From: Shinisaurus crocodilurus
Lineage: Eukaryota; Chordata; Lepidosauria; Squamata; Shinisauridae
NCBI GenBank assembly: GCA_021292165.1
Contig: CM037877.1
Location: 129,698,274 to 129,762,273, forward strand
Direction: 5' to 3'
Length of the DNA stretch: 64,000 nt
Under the pieces are notes generated by a model that was not told the origin of the DNA, did not search any database, and saw nothing but the letters and a program-made list of their open reading frames with translations. Positions 45,001 to 58,100 of this stretch are shown in pieces. The position numbers and the translations under genes are program-made. How positions within the stretch are numbered: the stretch's first letter is position 1; the number at the start of each line of letters is the position of its first letter.

Positions 45001-46228
45001 CATGTTCTTCCCTGAGAGTAAAGATGCTGGACCCTTTAGGGGATGGAGGAACCACTTCAAAACAGGATATGGTCAACTGACAACTTCCCACACATTTTGT
45101 AGAGCAACAACTGCAGGATGGAAGGTCCCAGAAAGTCCAATTCCTTGTCCCATGGTAGGATCTGCCACACAGTAGCCCCTTGCAGGCTAAACCACTGAGT
45201 CCAAACTATAGCAGGCCACAAGCTGAAAATGGGATCCAACAAGGTGTGCCAAGACAGAAACAGCCTGAAGAAAAGGGAAAGGCAGAAAGTGCCACAGCCA
45301 CAAGTACCTCTGCTGTTGTGTCATCTCCCAAGACAAAAGTTGAAACAGCAAAGACAGCATCTTCCATTGTACCAATGTCTGTTGCTGACTGAGGTACACA
45401 ACGTTCATCAGGAAGAGCAGAGAGGAAGCTAGCTCTCAGTCATAAGTCTAGTATCTTAAGGTAGATGGTGGATAGTGGCTTAATTATAAAACTCAAAGCC
45501 ACAAAATCACTGTATCCAAGTTGAAGCTTATACTGGTAATCTTTAAATGTCTATATAGATTCTAGCCCACACAATCTTAAAATTAAAATCTGCCCAATGT
45601 AAAATTGTGCTCAGCTCCTTGTTTTCTTGCAGGGTGCTTCCAAATGGATGGTTCCTAGAGCTACCAATCAAAAGGCATTCTGCAGCAATTCCGTCTTTTA
45701 CTCCTTAACAGATTTTCTGTGGTAAGGGAAAAGGTGGAAGAAGTTGTGGAAAACATGGGAGTATTACAAGTGGAAGACATCACTGACTGGATCCTTCATA
45801 AAATTCTATGAATGAGGCAAGCTGATGGCACAACAAAAGTCTCATCTGGAACCACCCCCAGTCTAGTTGCATTCAACAACACCCAGTCTCAATGGTGCTT
45901 CCAAAAGCTATTCAGAGCCAGGAGTTATCAAGAATACAGAATGCCCCCTTAAAGAGACTGATTTTATCAAGAGAAAAACCCTTAGCAGCTTTATTTGAGG
46001 TGATAGAAGTATTTGCTTTAACAAGTAACCTTGCCCTCCGCACAACTGATAATTTGGAAGAGGCACTGTTTAACTTAAAGGTTTGGATACACTCTACCCT
46101 AGTAGATGTTAGTCTCATAAAAGATACTGATGCTGGTTATTTGCAATCAGCATATGAATTTCAGCCCTCCTCACCTCTGCAACTGTTGGCCATGTACACT
46201 TTCCCCTTCTGGTTTTCTTTTATTAGAT
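42030..46228. other. Intergenic / FAM78B downstream region
   Basis: Mostly unassigned. 42030-42190 resembles a common lizard repeat (GTTTAAAGGTAATACCCAGC, CTCTGAATTGGGCTCAG). Short open frames at 44847-45432 have no recognisable domain. Confidence 0.35.
45712..46180 (+). pseudogene. Possible decayed coding sequence, unidentified
   Basis: Two neighbouring frames have protein-like composition: LLLLNRFSVVREKVEEVVEN, MGVLQVEDITDWILHKIL (45700-45810), and FEVIEVFALTSNLALRTTDN, LEEALFNLKVWIHSTLVDVS (45990-46110). A stop lies between them. I do not recognise the family. It could be a processed pseudogene, an old retroelement, or chance. Confidence 0.22.
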
Positions 46229-46357
46229 CAGTGTTCTCCAACCTTGGGTCCCCAGATGTTTTTGGCCTATAACTCCCAGCATGCCCCAGCCAGCGTAGCT
46301 GGCATGCTGGGAGTTGTAGGCCAAAAACATCTGGGGACCCAAGGTTGGAGAACACTG
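46229..46357. mobile_element. Palindromic hAT-type MITE, family A
   Basis: CAGTGTTCTCC to GGAGAACACTG with a perfect 8-bp duplication, TATTAGAT (46221-46228 and 46358-46365). Confidence 0.95.
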
Positions 46358-46533
46358 TATTAGATGTTTGCTTCTTGCAGTGGTCAAATTATATGAGAAG
46401 ATGGGGGGGGGGGCTAGTGAAATCCACAAACCCCACCCCTTGAGGCCCTCAATTTTAGCCAAACCATAGCCCCCTGTAGCCTTCAAAAACAGACGCTAAG
46501 CGCAGCCAACACAGACGGGTAAAGCATGGGGAC

Positions 46534-46650
46534 AACATGTGGCCCTCCAGATGCTGTTGGACAGCAACTTCCATCATTGGCTATGCTTGCTAGGGCTGAT
46601 CGGAGTTGCAGTCCAACAATATGTGGAGGGCCAAAACTTGCCCAACCCTG
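46534..46650. mobile_element. Palindromic MITE, family C
   Basis: TGGCCCTCCAGATGCTGTTG at the left, GTCCAACAATATGTGGAGGG at the right. Confidence 0.72.
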
Positions 46651-49600
46651 GTGTAAAGAGTCAGACCCTCTCTAGCACACACACTTCTGTAATTTGAGTA
46701 CTGGCCTCTCACCTTCTCCTCATTCTCTTTGATCACTGTCCAGTCTTGCTTTCCTAGGCCCCCAATTCTTTTACCCTTTTCCTAGAATTGTGCCTGACCT
46801 ACCCAGTATTGGAACAGCCCAGCCAGTGGCAGTCAGAGACCCTTCTGACTGTCCAGTATTCCTGTGACACAGCTGAGCCAGTCACTGCCAAATGCTTCAT
46901 CAGTACCATCAAATCCTGTCTGTTACATTTTAAGAGTTACCTTTCATATCCATAGCATTAGTCCTTGCAATATACTTTTGAACATGTTGGGCTCATTCTC
47001 TGACATGTCCTGAGTAATCAGCCCTTCCTCTGCACCTTAAGTTGGGCTGTTCTCTCACGCTCAAGCATGAGAGACCATGCAGTGCACACAAGATGAACAT
47101 TCCTAATAACCACCCCTGACTGAACTTCACTGGAGCTACATGGTTCTTAAAACACACACACACACACACACTCCACATGTATATGAAACAAGAAAATAGC
47201 TTGAAATGAAGTCAAAGCAGTAAGATGAACTGATATCAATAACCAGGTGTTTACAATTCGGGGCCAGCCTTGCTGGCCCTGCAAAGAATAGTAGTCATCA
47301 GTCCCTTCTGCCTGGGAAAGCCAGCCCTGTAGCCTTTCCTGAGGGAAGGGCCAGCAAGGAGTGGGGCTGGTTGGGCACCCCTGTTTGAATGTGTTCCAAT
47401 CACCTCCAGGCAACAGCATCCAACCCTCCCTCACCTGCTTTCAGAGCACGAAAGGCCAGTGGGAGATTTGTTCGTTTGGCACTTTGGCCATGCAGCTACC
47501 AAATAACCCCCAACTTTGAAGGTGGGGAGATGGTGGGGTCCACCAAGAAACTGCCGCATCAATCTTCACACACCCCTGCAGCTTCAGAGTTGGGAGGAAG
47601 ACTTGCACTTGTCACACTTTCCAGCAAGTGGCACCACATTTCCCACGGTGAGCAGAATTGTTGAAGTGTGACAATAATGCCAGTACATATAAGAACATTT
47701 ATTGTACCGTACTTTTTAGATTTGGGTTCAAACTTGTATATGTTTTCAAACCTAAGCCAGTACCAATCCTCAATCAGATCTGTACTCTGCTGCCATCAGA
47801 ATATGCTTGCTAGCTTACAATGCTTGCCTGGAGATTGGCTGTGTGGAGAGTCTGCAATGGGGACAGCTTTTGGTTTCTCACACATGCCTTTTAACACTGC
47901 TCCTCATGGACAATATTGCTGGCCATCTTTAAAGAGAACCAACTACTGGGAAGCAGCATTCTAACTAGATTTTCCATCTCATGCCTAGGGTGTCAATACT
48001 ACCTAATAGAACATACTTTAAAAATTTGGGAAGTTAGCAGGCACAACAGTAGGCCTAGAAAATGGGGGCTGGACATCTGTATACCTCCATCCAACTCAGT
48101 TTCTCTAAAATGTATCAAAAGCTCATCAACTTTAGGTTAAGAAATTCTAAAATATTTTGCCAGGGAAATTTTCTAACACTTATGCTAATAAAAATGTTCC
48201 ATTTCATTTTCTTTAAAAAGGAAGAAACTGCAGAAAATAAGGAAACTCTCCCATCAGTCTTTCCAAGGCTACTTTACCATTCTTTGTCGTGCAGGATATC
48301 CCCAGAGGAAAAGTTTGTGCTAGACTTCCAGAGCACTACAGCAGCTAAATTTGGTTTGCTGAGGTAATGGAGAACTGCAATTCATCCTAGCCAGGGCCAA
48401 GCAAAGGCACAGGTCTTTGGAATTTGGGAAAACTAGGCAGGAAGACTCTTAAGTTCCAGTGTTCAGTATTCCTGAAGTGTAAACATAAATCCATCGTTAA
48501 GCTGAGGATAGTTTCCTGACATTTAGACGGCATAGGGCTGTGATGTCCCACACTGCCTCAAGACCATCCCTACTTTTTAGGAATCCAGGAGACAAAGTAT
48601 GTCAAAAGTCTTTCAGTTTCTGTTGTTTTAAATCTTTTACTGTATTTTAAATCTTTGCACTTCTAATAGGTTTCATTTTGGTTTTTTATTTTATACTGTA
48701 GTTCAGAACTTATGTAATAAATAAATAGATAATAAATAAACTAATAAATAAGTAACTAATATCACTGGAGCAAAAGCCACCGCATTGCACATGGGGACAG
48801 CATTGCCATGAGATTGTAGAAGCAGTTGGTTATTATCAGGACTGCTATGGAAGTCCAGTAGTTTGAGTGAATTTCCAGAGGAAAATTCATGAAACCAAAG
48901 ACTAGCCTGATTAGTTTAGATGAACATACCAACACTGACTCAATATAGCTCTTTGAACCTTGCTGCAACAGGGATGTCACACAAATCCTCTACACAGAAT
49001 ATTTCATTCCATTAATTCTTGTATGGCAGGCTCTAAAGGGTTACCATGGAGCTGCTTGGAGTCATCATGCATTTTCAGTAGTGTTTGCCCTACATATGTC
49101 TTTGCAGACCCATAACTTAATAATAATACTTAGTATTTATATAGCAGTTTTTTAGAGTTCAAAACACTTCACATATATTATTTTAGTAATCTTCCAAGGG
49201 AACTGGCTGCAAGAAACATGTATGCCTGCTCACTGATACTCAGCAGTTCTTGTGCATTGCTAGTGAGATCAGGACCTGTATGGGACATCAGTAATATAGA
49301 ATCTGAGATAAGCAGGATCATAAAGACTCCACAGGGATGCATGGGAGAACAATGGCAACCATCCATGGCAACAACAGGAGCATGTTGTACAGCTGATTTT
49401 AAAGCAGAGTAGTTCAGTATCAAGATGAAGCCCAGAACTAGTGCTAATGCATTAACAAGGACTTGCAGCTTAAGCTTTCTGCCATGGCCGCCAAGAAGCA
49501 ATCCCAAAGATTGTGATGCAATTTTAGTAAAATTACAGGAGTTTTTTCTCCCTTTAGAAGACTGGATCCCTGCAGCATCAACAGAAAGCTTCCATTGTCA

Positions 49601-51640
49601 AGATAATAGCTGATGTTGGAGAACAGTAATAAACAATAATGACAGACATGTCAACAATCTGTTATCAGAGCATCACATATCTAATGAGATATGGGGAAAA
49701 GACAAACTCCTCACTGGAAAACATATCATTTTCTTTGGGAGTGCCAATCTCTGCTCACTTAAGAATGACAATCCTCAGTGCTACTAGCTTACTACTTGTA
49801 GAATTCTTGTGGGAATACACAAGGATGTCATACGTGCTGTATTATTATGGATTCTGCAACTAGCAGTTCCGGAAAATGGCATCACATCATTAACCTCTGT
49901 CTACTGTACATCTTTCATCTACACATTCATGCAGCAGCTTCTATCCAAAGTGCTATGCTATATTCTTCTGCAATTGGGGTAAATAGCAATACTCTACAGT
50001 TTTCTACAGCACCATCTTTGCTCACAAGACTGTTTAAGCACCATTCACACTGTTAAGAAGGCCAAACAGCAAAGCTTGGAACGACAGTCAACTGCACTAC
50101 TTTCCTCCTCCAGGTTTCCCATAACAGTGTTGCTTGAGGGTCAACAACAGCATAGAAAGAGAAGCTGACACCACATCTCTGGAAATCTCATGGGCTAAAA
50201 TCCAAAAGTACTCTCTCCTTTCCTGTTATGGCATCATCACCACAATAAGCAGAGATGCTCCCAATATGTGGCTCTAACAAATGCTCAAGAAGATGCAAGA
50301 GAAGGAAAGTTCTCATTATCTTCCCATTTTTGTTGCCTAAGTTCATGTATTCCTCCTAAAATAACAAGAAAATCTAAAAATAATTTTCTTGGTTACATTC
50401 AAGATAGGAAAAGGAGAACTTTCAGGAAATGTTCCCTCCAAGTCAGGGATGTTCAAATGGTAGCCAAGGAGTGGCATCTAGTCTTGCAAGGGTTTGTCCA
50501 GCTCTTATTCTTCATCTAACAGTGCAGTGTTTTTGCTGCATGTGTGTTCTTTCTCCCTCTGAGTGCCTCTTTCCCCCATCCATGAGCAAATATATCACAG
50601 CCAGGGAGGGGCTGGAGATATGCTGGGTTTCTAATGCTCCCCATTGCCCATATTCAATGATAGTCTGGATCTTCCTTTTTTTCCCAGTACTGACAATGAC
50701 CAACACTGTGCCCAGGCTGTTTTTTAATATCTTCCAGCAATCACCCTCCTATGCCAGCTATAACCAATAACTCTTTTCACCTTAGCTGGTGAAACATGCT
50801 ATGTGCAGACCATCTTTTGCGCTACAGATTAATTTTGCTTGTATAGAAAACAGAGTTGGGGTAGTGTGTGGAAACAACAGGGTTTCTTAAATACTAAGGT
50901 GTTTGCCAGTTGATTGACCTTGGATTTCACCCAGAGCATGGAAAGCTATGGCAAAACTCCTACACTTACAACTACTGGAAAAACACTGAGAAACATGCAA
51001 AAGGTCTTAACTCCATTAGTCCGAATAAATTATCCTCAGAAAGAGGAAGAGTGGATGAAATTATTGGTAGTTCAGGTTGTGCTTAGTTCAGCACCATGGA
51101 CAGTTCCTAGTGGACAGAGCTGCTCTTTCTACAAGAGTTTAGCTAAAACAGACAGCATTATTGTTCCCCCTCCGTAAACATTCTTTTCATTCCAATGAGC
51201 AGGGTGATCATTTTGATTATCAATCAAAAATGCATAGGTATTATGTTGTGGTAATATGCCATCCCTTTCTGTCCTATCCCACCAGAGAGTAGGCAACATA
51301 CCGGAAGTCCATGAATATCTGGTAAGAATGGCCTCCATAACTACATGTAGTTGGCTGGGAAGCAACATTAGCCACAGGCACTGGAAATCATACTCTTGAT
51401 CAATATATTTCACTGAAAGCCTCTTTTCCCAAGAGAATACTCTTGAAGTGTGGAACAACGTAAGCTCTTCTTCCCAACTATTCTAGTGTGGCACAGCATT
51501 GGAAATTGCCAAGTAACACTGTCTTGAAGAAGCCCTCTTCCCACTTATAGTTGCAAAAGGCAGGTGAACATGAGAGCTCTTCTTTGGCTCAGATATCTAC
51601 ACCAGTGGTGGCAAAAGCCCTCATCGTACAAATATGTCCT
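46651..51640. other. FAM78B 3' flank, possibly including its 3' UTR
   Basis: About 5 kb with little recognisable repeat, apart from (CA)n at 47152-47172 and an old repeat-like stretch at 49120-49200 (TATTTATATAGC-type). On the - strand an AATAAA lies at 47703-47698, which would make a 3.9-kb UTR. No transcript end can be fixed from sequence. Confidence 0.4.
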
Positions 51641-52163
51641 CTATTTGGGTGGTATCACTACCAAAGGCAGGCCTCTCTTGGGCCTCCACATGAGGACCTG
51701 GGCATCATTGGCATTGGGTTTCACTAGTGCATTTGGTGGGATGGGTTCCATTCTGCTCAGAATTTTGGGCTGCTCTTGTTGAGTCCTCCCCACCAGCCGG
51801 GCTCGCTTGCCCAAGAGCTGCATGGGATCAACTTCAATGTCTACTCGCATCCTCCATTTTATAGTCTGCAAGATAATTTTTTCCTTGGTGGTTATATTCA
51901 TGGCTACTAGCCACGTGGTAAAGCTCTGATCCCGTTTGATCCTGGTTAGTAGTGGCACATTACTGTCACTGACGGGGACGGCCCATGTCACACTAGGATA
52001 AAAATTGTCATTCATACTGACTGAGAACCTGGAAACCTTATTGGTGGGGCCAATCAAGGTCACTGTTTCTGTAGTGTTCCCATACCAGGGGTAGCTCACT
52101 CCATCAGAGTCACTGATGGCTTTTACACGTCCTTCTCTCAAGTCTGGAAGTTCCCAGCTTGAC
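51641..52163 (-). CDS. FAM78B: FAM78B exon 2, coding part
   Basis: 523 bp from the CACCTAG acceptor to TAG at 51643-51641. It encodes residues 88-261, two thirds of the protein, without interruption. Confidence 0.97.
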
Positions 52164-55100
52164 CTAGGTGGGGCAAAGCAGAAAAACGGATTAAGAAAGC
52201 TGTAATAACAGTTGCTAAGCAATTCCTGTAAATCCTCATTTTTCAAAAGTGGATCACAACAGAAGCATCACTTGCCATTTTTAATCTTGAGTTTTTAAGA
52301 GGAGAAAGAGAGAGAAGACAAATTAGGAGGTAAGGAGGAGTAAAAGAAAGCATATGCAGTAACAAAGCATATACAAGGGGGGAAAATAGAGGAGTGTTCT
52401 CCAACCTTGGGCCCCCAGATGTTTTTGGCCTACAACTCCCAGCATGCCCCAGCCAGCATAGCTGGCTGGGGCATGCTGGGAGTTGTAGGCCAAAAGCATC
52501 TGGGGACCCAAGGTTGGAGAACACTGAAATAGAGGCTCTTATCTTTGGGGATGGGTCTAAAAGTGGTTCCCAGGCCTGGAAAGATTGAAGACTCCTACTG
52601 TAAACGGCAAAGAGAATTAAAGCAAACAACATTCTAGCAGCAGATACTCTGCTAAACAAATCTATCTGGACAGCTTGTGTCAATTACTACACAACTTTCT
52701 CCCACAACCAGTATTTGCCCACTGGCAGTTTCTGCAACACTACCACTTAAGTAGAGGGAGTTGATGATGCCTGTACTTTCAAGAACACTAGTATATTAAA
52801 TTCACTTTCAGGGCTCACACTGGAAGGGTTTGGAGCCATTTTTATTTCATTTTTTTACTTATACCAGTTCACAACATCCTCTCCTAGGACTAACCTGAGC
52901 AAGGAGCCCAACCCTAGGGCAGGGAGCAGATTTAGCACTTTCCTCAGTGGTGCCCTGAGTGCACCCTTTAAACTTCTCCCATGTAAGTAAATAGTTGCCA
53001 ATCACTCCTATGGACACCGGGTGGCCTGATTCCCACTGACAGTGATCCCAGAGGTCTGTGTAGCGCAGTGCAGCTTTTGACCTCCTTCCCATTAGGTAGG
53101 TGCCCTAGAAACAATTCTCTCAGTAGGCTCTGGAGATAGGGATTGTTCTTTGCTACCAGAAACAAGCCAGGGTGACTTTTAAAAACCATCCTCATACCCC
53201 TCATTTGACCATCATTTTAGAAAGCTTTAGCTGCATCTCCAATAAGTAGTATTGGATTTTCTCGCCCTACTGAAAAGGTCACATTTCAAGTCAGGCCAGT
53301 GTTAGGGAACTGAGAAGAACACAGGTTTCTAGCAGCACCATGCCATGAGAAGAAACTTCCTCCAGCTTGAAAGTCATTTTTCTTGCTTGAACAGTCACTG
53401 ATCCACATTGCTGCTTCAAAAATGCAGGCATCCTCCAGTAACCTGAATCGCTTCACAGAGTTGGAGGAGGCCTTGTAGGCCATCTAACCCAATCCCTTGC
53501 TCAATGTAGGAAATCCAGAGCTTCCACTCCATTCATCCATTAACTAAATAATAAAAAGTCTTGCAACACCATTAATATTAATATATGTATTGTGACAGGA
53601 GCTTTCATAGGCAAGAGCCTAGTTTGTCAGATCCTTTCATTAGCATGAAGCCCTAAAAAAAGCCCTACTATGCTCTGAATTTGTGGTCAATACCTGTTCA
53701 GGGCAAAGAAAACCTTCCGGCCTCTGAGCCATAGCTAAGCTCCTCAACTCACAGCAGTCTCAAAAGCACATCTACCTACCATTTTCAACAAAGCTGTTAA
53801 ATCTCTAAAAGATATCTCAAATATATTCCTGGCAGGGCCATACTAACGGAAAGGCAGCAGCACTATGCAGATGGAGAGAAGATGGATGGATGTGCAGGTT
53901 TTTGGAAAACACTCCATAATGAGACCAAGCTAAGAACACCATATTCCTGACAGAAACTTGTCTGAAACACAACACATTTATTGAATGTGTTGATGCTGAC
54001 TTTAAGTGTGTGCCAGTGGAGTGCGTGCTACTAGGCCAGTGTTCTCCAACCTTGGGTCCCCAGATGTTTTTGGCCTACAACTCCCAGCATGCCCCAGCAA
54101 GCTACGCTGGCTGGGGCATGCTGGGAGTTGTAGGCCAAAAACATCTGGGGACCCAAGGTTGGAGAACACTGGCCTAGGCAATAACGCACACAAATAAATC
54201 CTGCCTGGTTTCATGCAGACACCCAGATTCAGAGACAGAGAAATATGCTGCTATGATTCTTTACTCTGAAATGTCAGCATCTTGTCTCATGACTGCTCTT
54301 CCCAAGCACAGCTGCTTCCAGGTAGGTCCACCTGGGTTAAATCTTCTTCTACTGAGGTGACAAAATCTATTTACTCAAACATTTGTCAACACTCTGAAAT
54401 CAGTTTTAAAATAATCCAATCTTCCATCAGAATGCAAGGAACTGGGTCAGGCATTTGCTCCACAAGACAGCCCTAGGCAGGAGCCAGAGGTTCACAAGCA
54501 ACACACAGTTGCACTCATGTTGTGTAGTGCATAGCAGTTCCTTATCATTAAAAAGCTCTATGGCATAGAGCCAGAACCAAGACAAGCACCACTGAATAAG
54601 TTTCAACCAAAACCCACAAAGAACTCTGTTTTTCCAGAAAAGATATCCCAGAAGACCAACACCTGCTTGACATAAAGACCATCTGTCAACATTCTGTGTC
54701 TTCTAAAAATGCTTGCAACTGAATTAAATACACCAGCATTAGCTACAGTTAAGAACAAAAGAGCTGCCATGCTGGATCAGACCAAAGTCCTATCTACTTC
54801 CCACAGTGGCCAACCAGATACCTATGGGAAGCCCACAAGCAGGCATGACTGAAACAGCAGCCTCCTGCTTGCCCTCCATTCTGCCCAGCTGGCAGGTAGT
54901 TGTACCCATGACACTTTGTACAATACACTGGAGAGCCTCCATATCCCTGGTTTTTTGTTTATTGGGCTTTTTTACATGGAAAGGTAAGTTATGAAAGATC
55001 AGAGGGGTAGTTTGATGGACCTGTTGCTCAACTTGCACAGATGATTAAGTTGTCTGTCTACTTTTTGTCACTGGGGCTGAGATATTTTATCACCTGGGGC

Positions 55101-58100
55101 TACCCTTGTACGCATAGAGCTGAGCTCCCTTGCAAGCTTGTCTTGTTTTTATACCCCTGGCTAGCTTCCCCCAATTTCTGCTGCAGCCAATTAGATTAGG
55201 AGGGCCTTGTTTAAAAAATGAAGTGTGGGCCATCCATTGGGCTGCATCAATCTCCAGTGGAAATTTAAACAGGGATTTTGGTCAGGTGAGCCTCCTGAGA
55301 ATGGTGTCCTTTATCAGGGAGTGGATCATGAGTGGGATTAAAGAGAGGATGTGAGCAGCCTGAGTCCCACTGGGAATGCAAGGCCCTGACTCACACCTCA
55401 ATGTGCACTTTTCTAAACTTACACTCAAGTTTTTAAAACTTAACAAAAAGTAGAATTTTAAAACTGAACTGAGGTCTGCACCTACACTTTAGCTTAAACA
55501 CTGCACCTAAAACCTAAACTGAACCTACACTGATCTTGAACTGAAAGCTAAACCTACACTTTTTGTTTATAATCTGGACACAGAAAAAGCAAAGGAGGCC
55601 GTGTTGGTCCACAAGAAACATTCCAAATTCCACAGTTGGGCTATATCTCCCAAGGACAGCAGCACTGCACCTTTAATATCCATTTGTGTTAATATAAAAA
55701 CTGCCACGTTCCTCTTTACTTCTGTTCTCTATCTAACAAAGGTTGGGGGAAGATCAAGGTAACTGCTGGATTTTATATTTTAAAAAATGGTGGATCAGCC
55801 ATTGTGTGTTTCTTTGTCCTAGCAATCCTAGCATAAATCTAGTAGAGCCTAATCCAATTAAATGTGCTGTTTCCTCCTACTCTGCATTTTAAGACTGACT
55901 ACAAACAGACTTTATGATTTCAACATCAAGCCAACTTTGTTCTTCCCCCACTCTCCACCTTTGCTTAATATCCAGCCTGATAAAGAATTCTGGAGAACGT
56001 GAGAGCTTGCTCACTATTTTGTAAAATTTTGGCTGGTCCTAATAACGGTATTGCCCAACTGTGCTTTTTAGAATTTTGTTTATAACATGACCTTATTAAT
56101 GTAGAACTATATATTAGTTTTTACCACCACCCTTGCTATGGAGGCCTAGAAGGCTCAAATCTAGCTTGCAAACAAGCTAAATGTGACTTTTTTGGTGTTC
56201 CATAGTGCTCTGGTCTGGATGCCATTTAAAAATAATATTTTTAAACTTGTTTTTCAGGGTGTGGGGGCAGTGGGGGGCATACTGGGGATCAGCAGGAGCT
56301 GGATGTTACCTACTCATGCTATAGAGTAGGCCGTCACCTCACTGATATGGCATGCACCCAACAGCAAGTGGTCAAGGCACACACAGCACACAACTTCCTT
56401 TCAACTACAGTTTAAAATGTGAACTTTATAAGCCATTAGGCTGTCTTACCATTCCAATAAGACACTGGAAATCTCAGCTCTTCAGCAACACTTCCCATGA
56501 AGCAGACAATTCAAATCCCAAATTGCCTCAGCATTGCCAAGCAACACAAAGCCTTGAGGGAAGATGCCTTTATCCACATGGATTCTATAGCACATAAATG
56601 GCGCTGGTTGTTACAAATGGTGCAAGGAGACAGACTGAGGATGGCGGCATTGTAAAGGATAAAAGTAACTCCATGGAGACAGAATCCACATCTATAAATT
56701 ATTTTTCATCCTTCAACTAGTGCACCGCAAGCAAAAAAAGAAAGCATTAGTGACAAGGGAATGAATGCAGGAGTGTTGGACCGGGGACCTGTTACTTTGC
56801 AGATGACTAAGTCATTGCAGTTTTCAACACACATGCCATGGGCTGCAGCAAGTACTCGAAAAGGACCCAAATTAGTGAGACACCATACACTCCCATGTCC
56901 AAGAAGAGTAACTTAGGCCACAATCCAAGCACACATACGCTAACTGATTTCAACTGTTGCCTTAGGAGGCTGAAATAGGGTTTCTGTTGCTATGGTTACT
57001 AGGAACATCAGCATAGCTTGATTACAGTTGTACAAGCAAAGGCTCAAAGCCTGAGAGAAAGCAGGAGATGTAGAGAAAATCCCAGAGAACTGTTTCTCCA
57101 GATGGCTCAACTAAGCCCAGAAGAGACTGAGGAGTGTTTCCTGCCCAGTGAAATGAGGGAGGCCTTGGGGAGTTACAATCTAGGAGACAGGAACCACTGC
57201 TCTCTCTCTGCCTTCAGAATTTGTGACAGAGAGAAGTGAATATCACACAGCCTGCAGATGAATAAGAGGCACTTTGTGAAGAAAACGGCTTGCATCTCTT
57301 CTGACTTAGAGGTCATGCTGAGAGTAGGTCCCACACAAAAGATGATTGCTTGGATGAGTTTCAGTTGATAATTCTTGAAGATGTGAACAGAATCCCTGGA
57401 AACATGCGCCCAACTATATGTGGTTGCCCACACTGGCTGGTTCATGCCAGCTGACAGAGGCTGGCTGGCTTGATCAGGATGTGGTAGATGCCTCTCTTTG
57501 GGCAGGGTCATTCCAGCCCCATTGAAGGGCATTAAAAAAAAAACCCTTTAGACCCCCTGAACGTAAGAAATTACAGGCCAGTCTCAAATATAGCATTCTT
57601 GAGCAAGATGATCATAGGTAGTGGCAACACAGTTCCATGGAATTCTGGATGATACTGATTATCTTGATCCATATCAGTGTGGCTTCAGGACTAGTTTGTG
57701 GACTGAAACTGCCCTGGATACCCTGGTGAATGACCTTTGCTGAGAGACAGACCAGGCAAGTGTAACTCAGTTGATTCTCCTAGATTCTCCAGCGTCTTTC
57801 AGTACACATATCTACACACTCCTAGCTTTCACTCAGAACACACAATCCATGGTCTATAACCAAACTCTACAATACAACTGCATTGGTCAGAGTATACTAA
57901 CCAATAAGGATTTGCATCAGCATTTCTGAGATTACAGTACCACCCAAAGAAGTGAAAAAGCAGATCAATAAGGCTAGACTTGTATCCATAACTAACCTAC
58001 TACAGGGCAGACACAGGAGAGAAAATGACACAACACCATATCTTTTCATCTATGTCTCTCAGCTAAAATAAATGTATCATCAATAATTTACAGCCCATCC

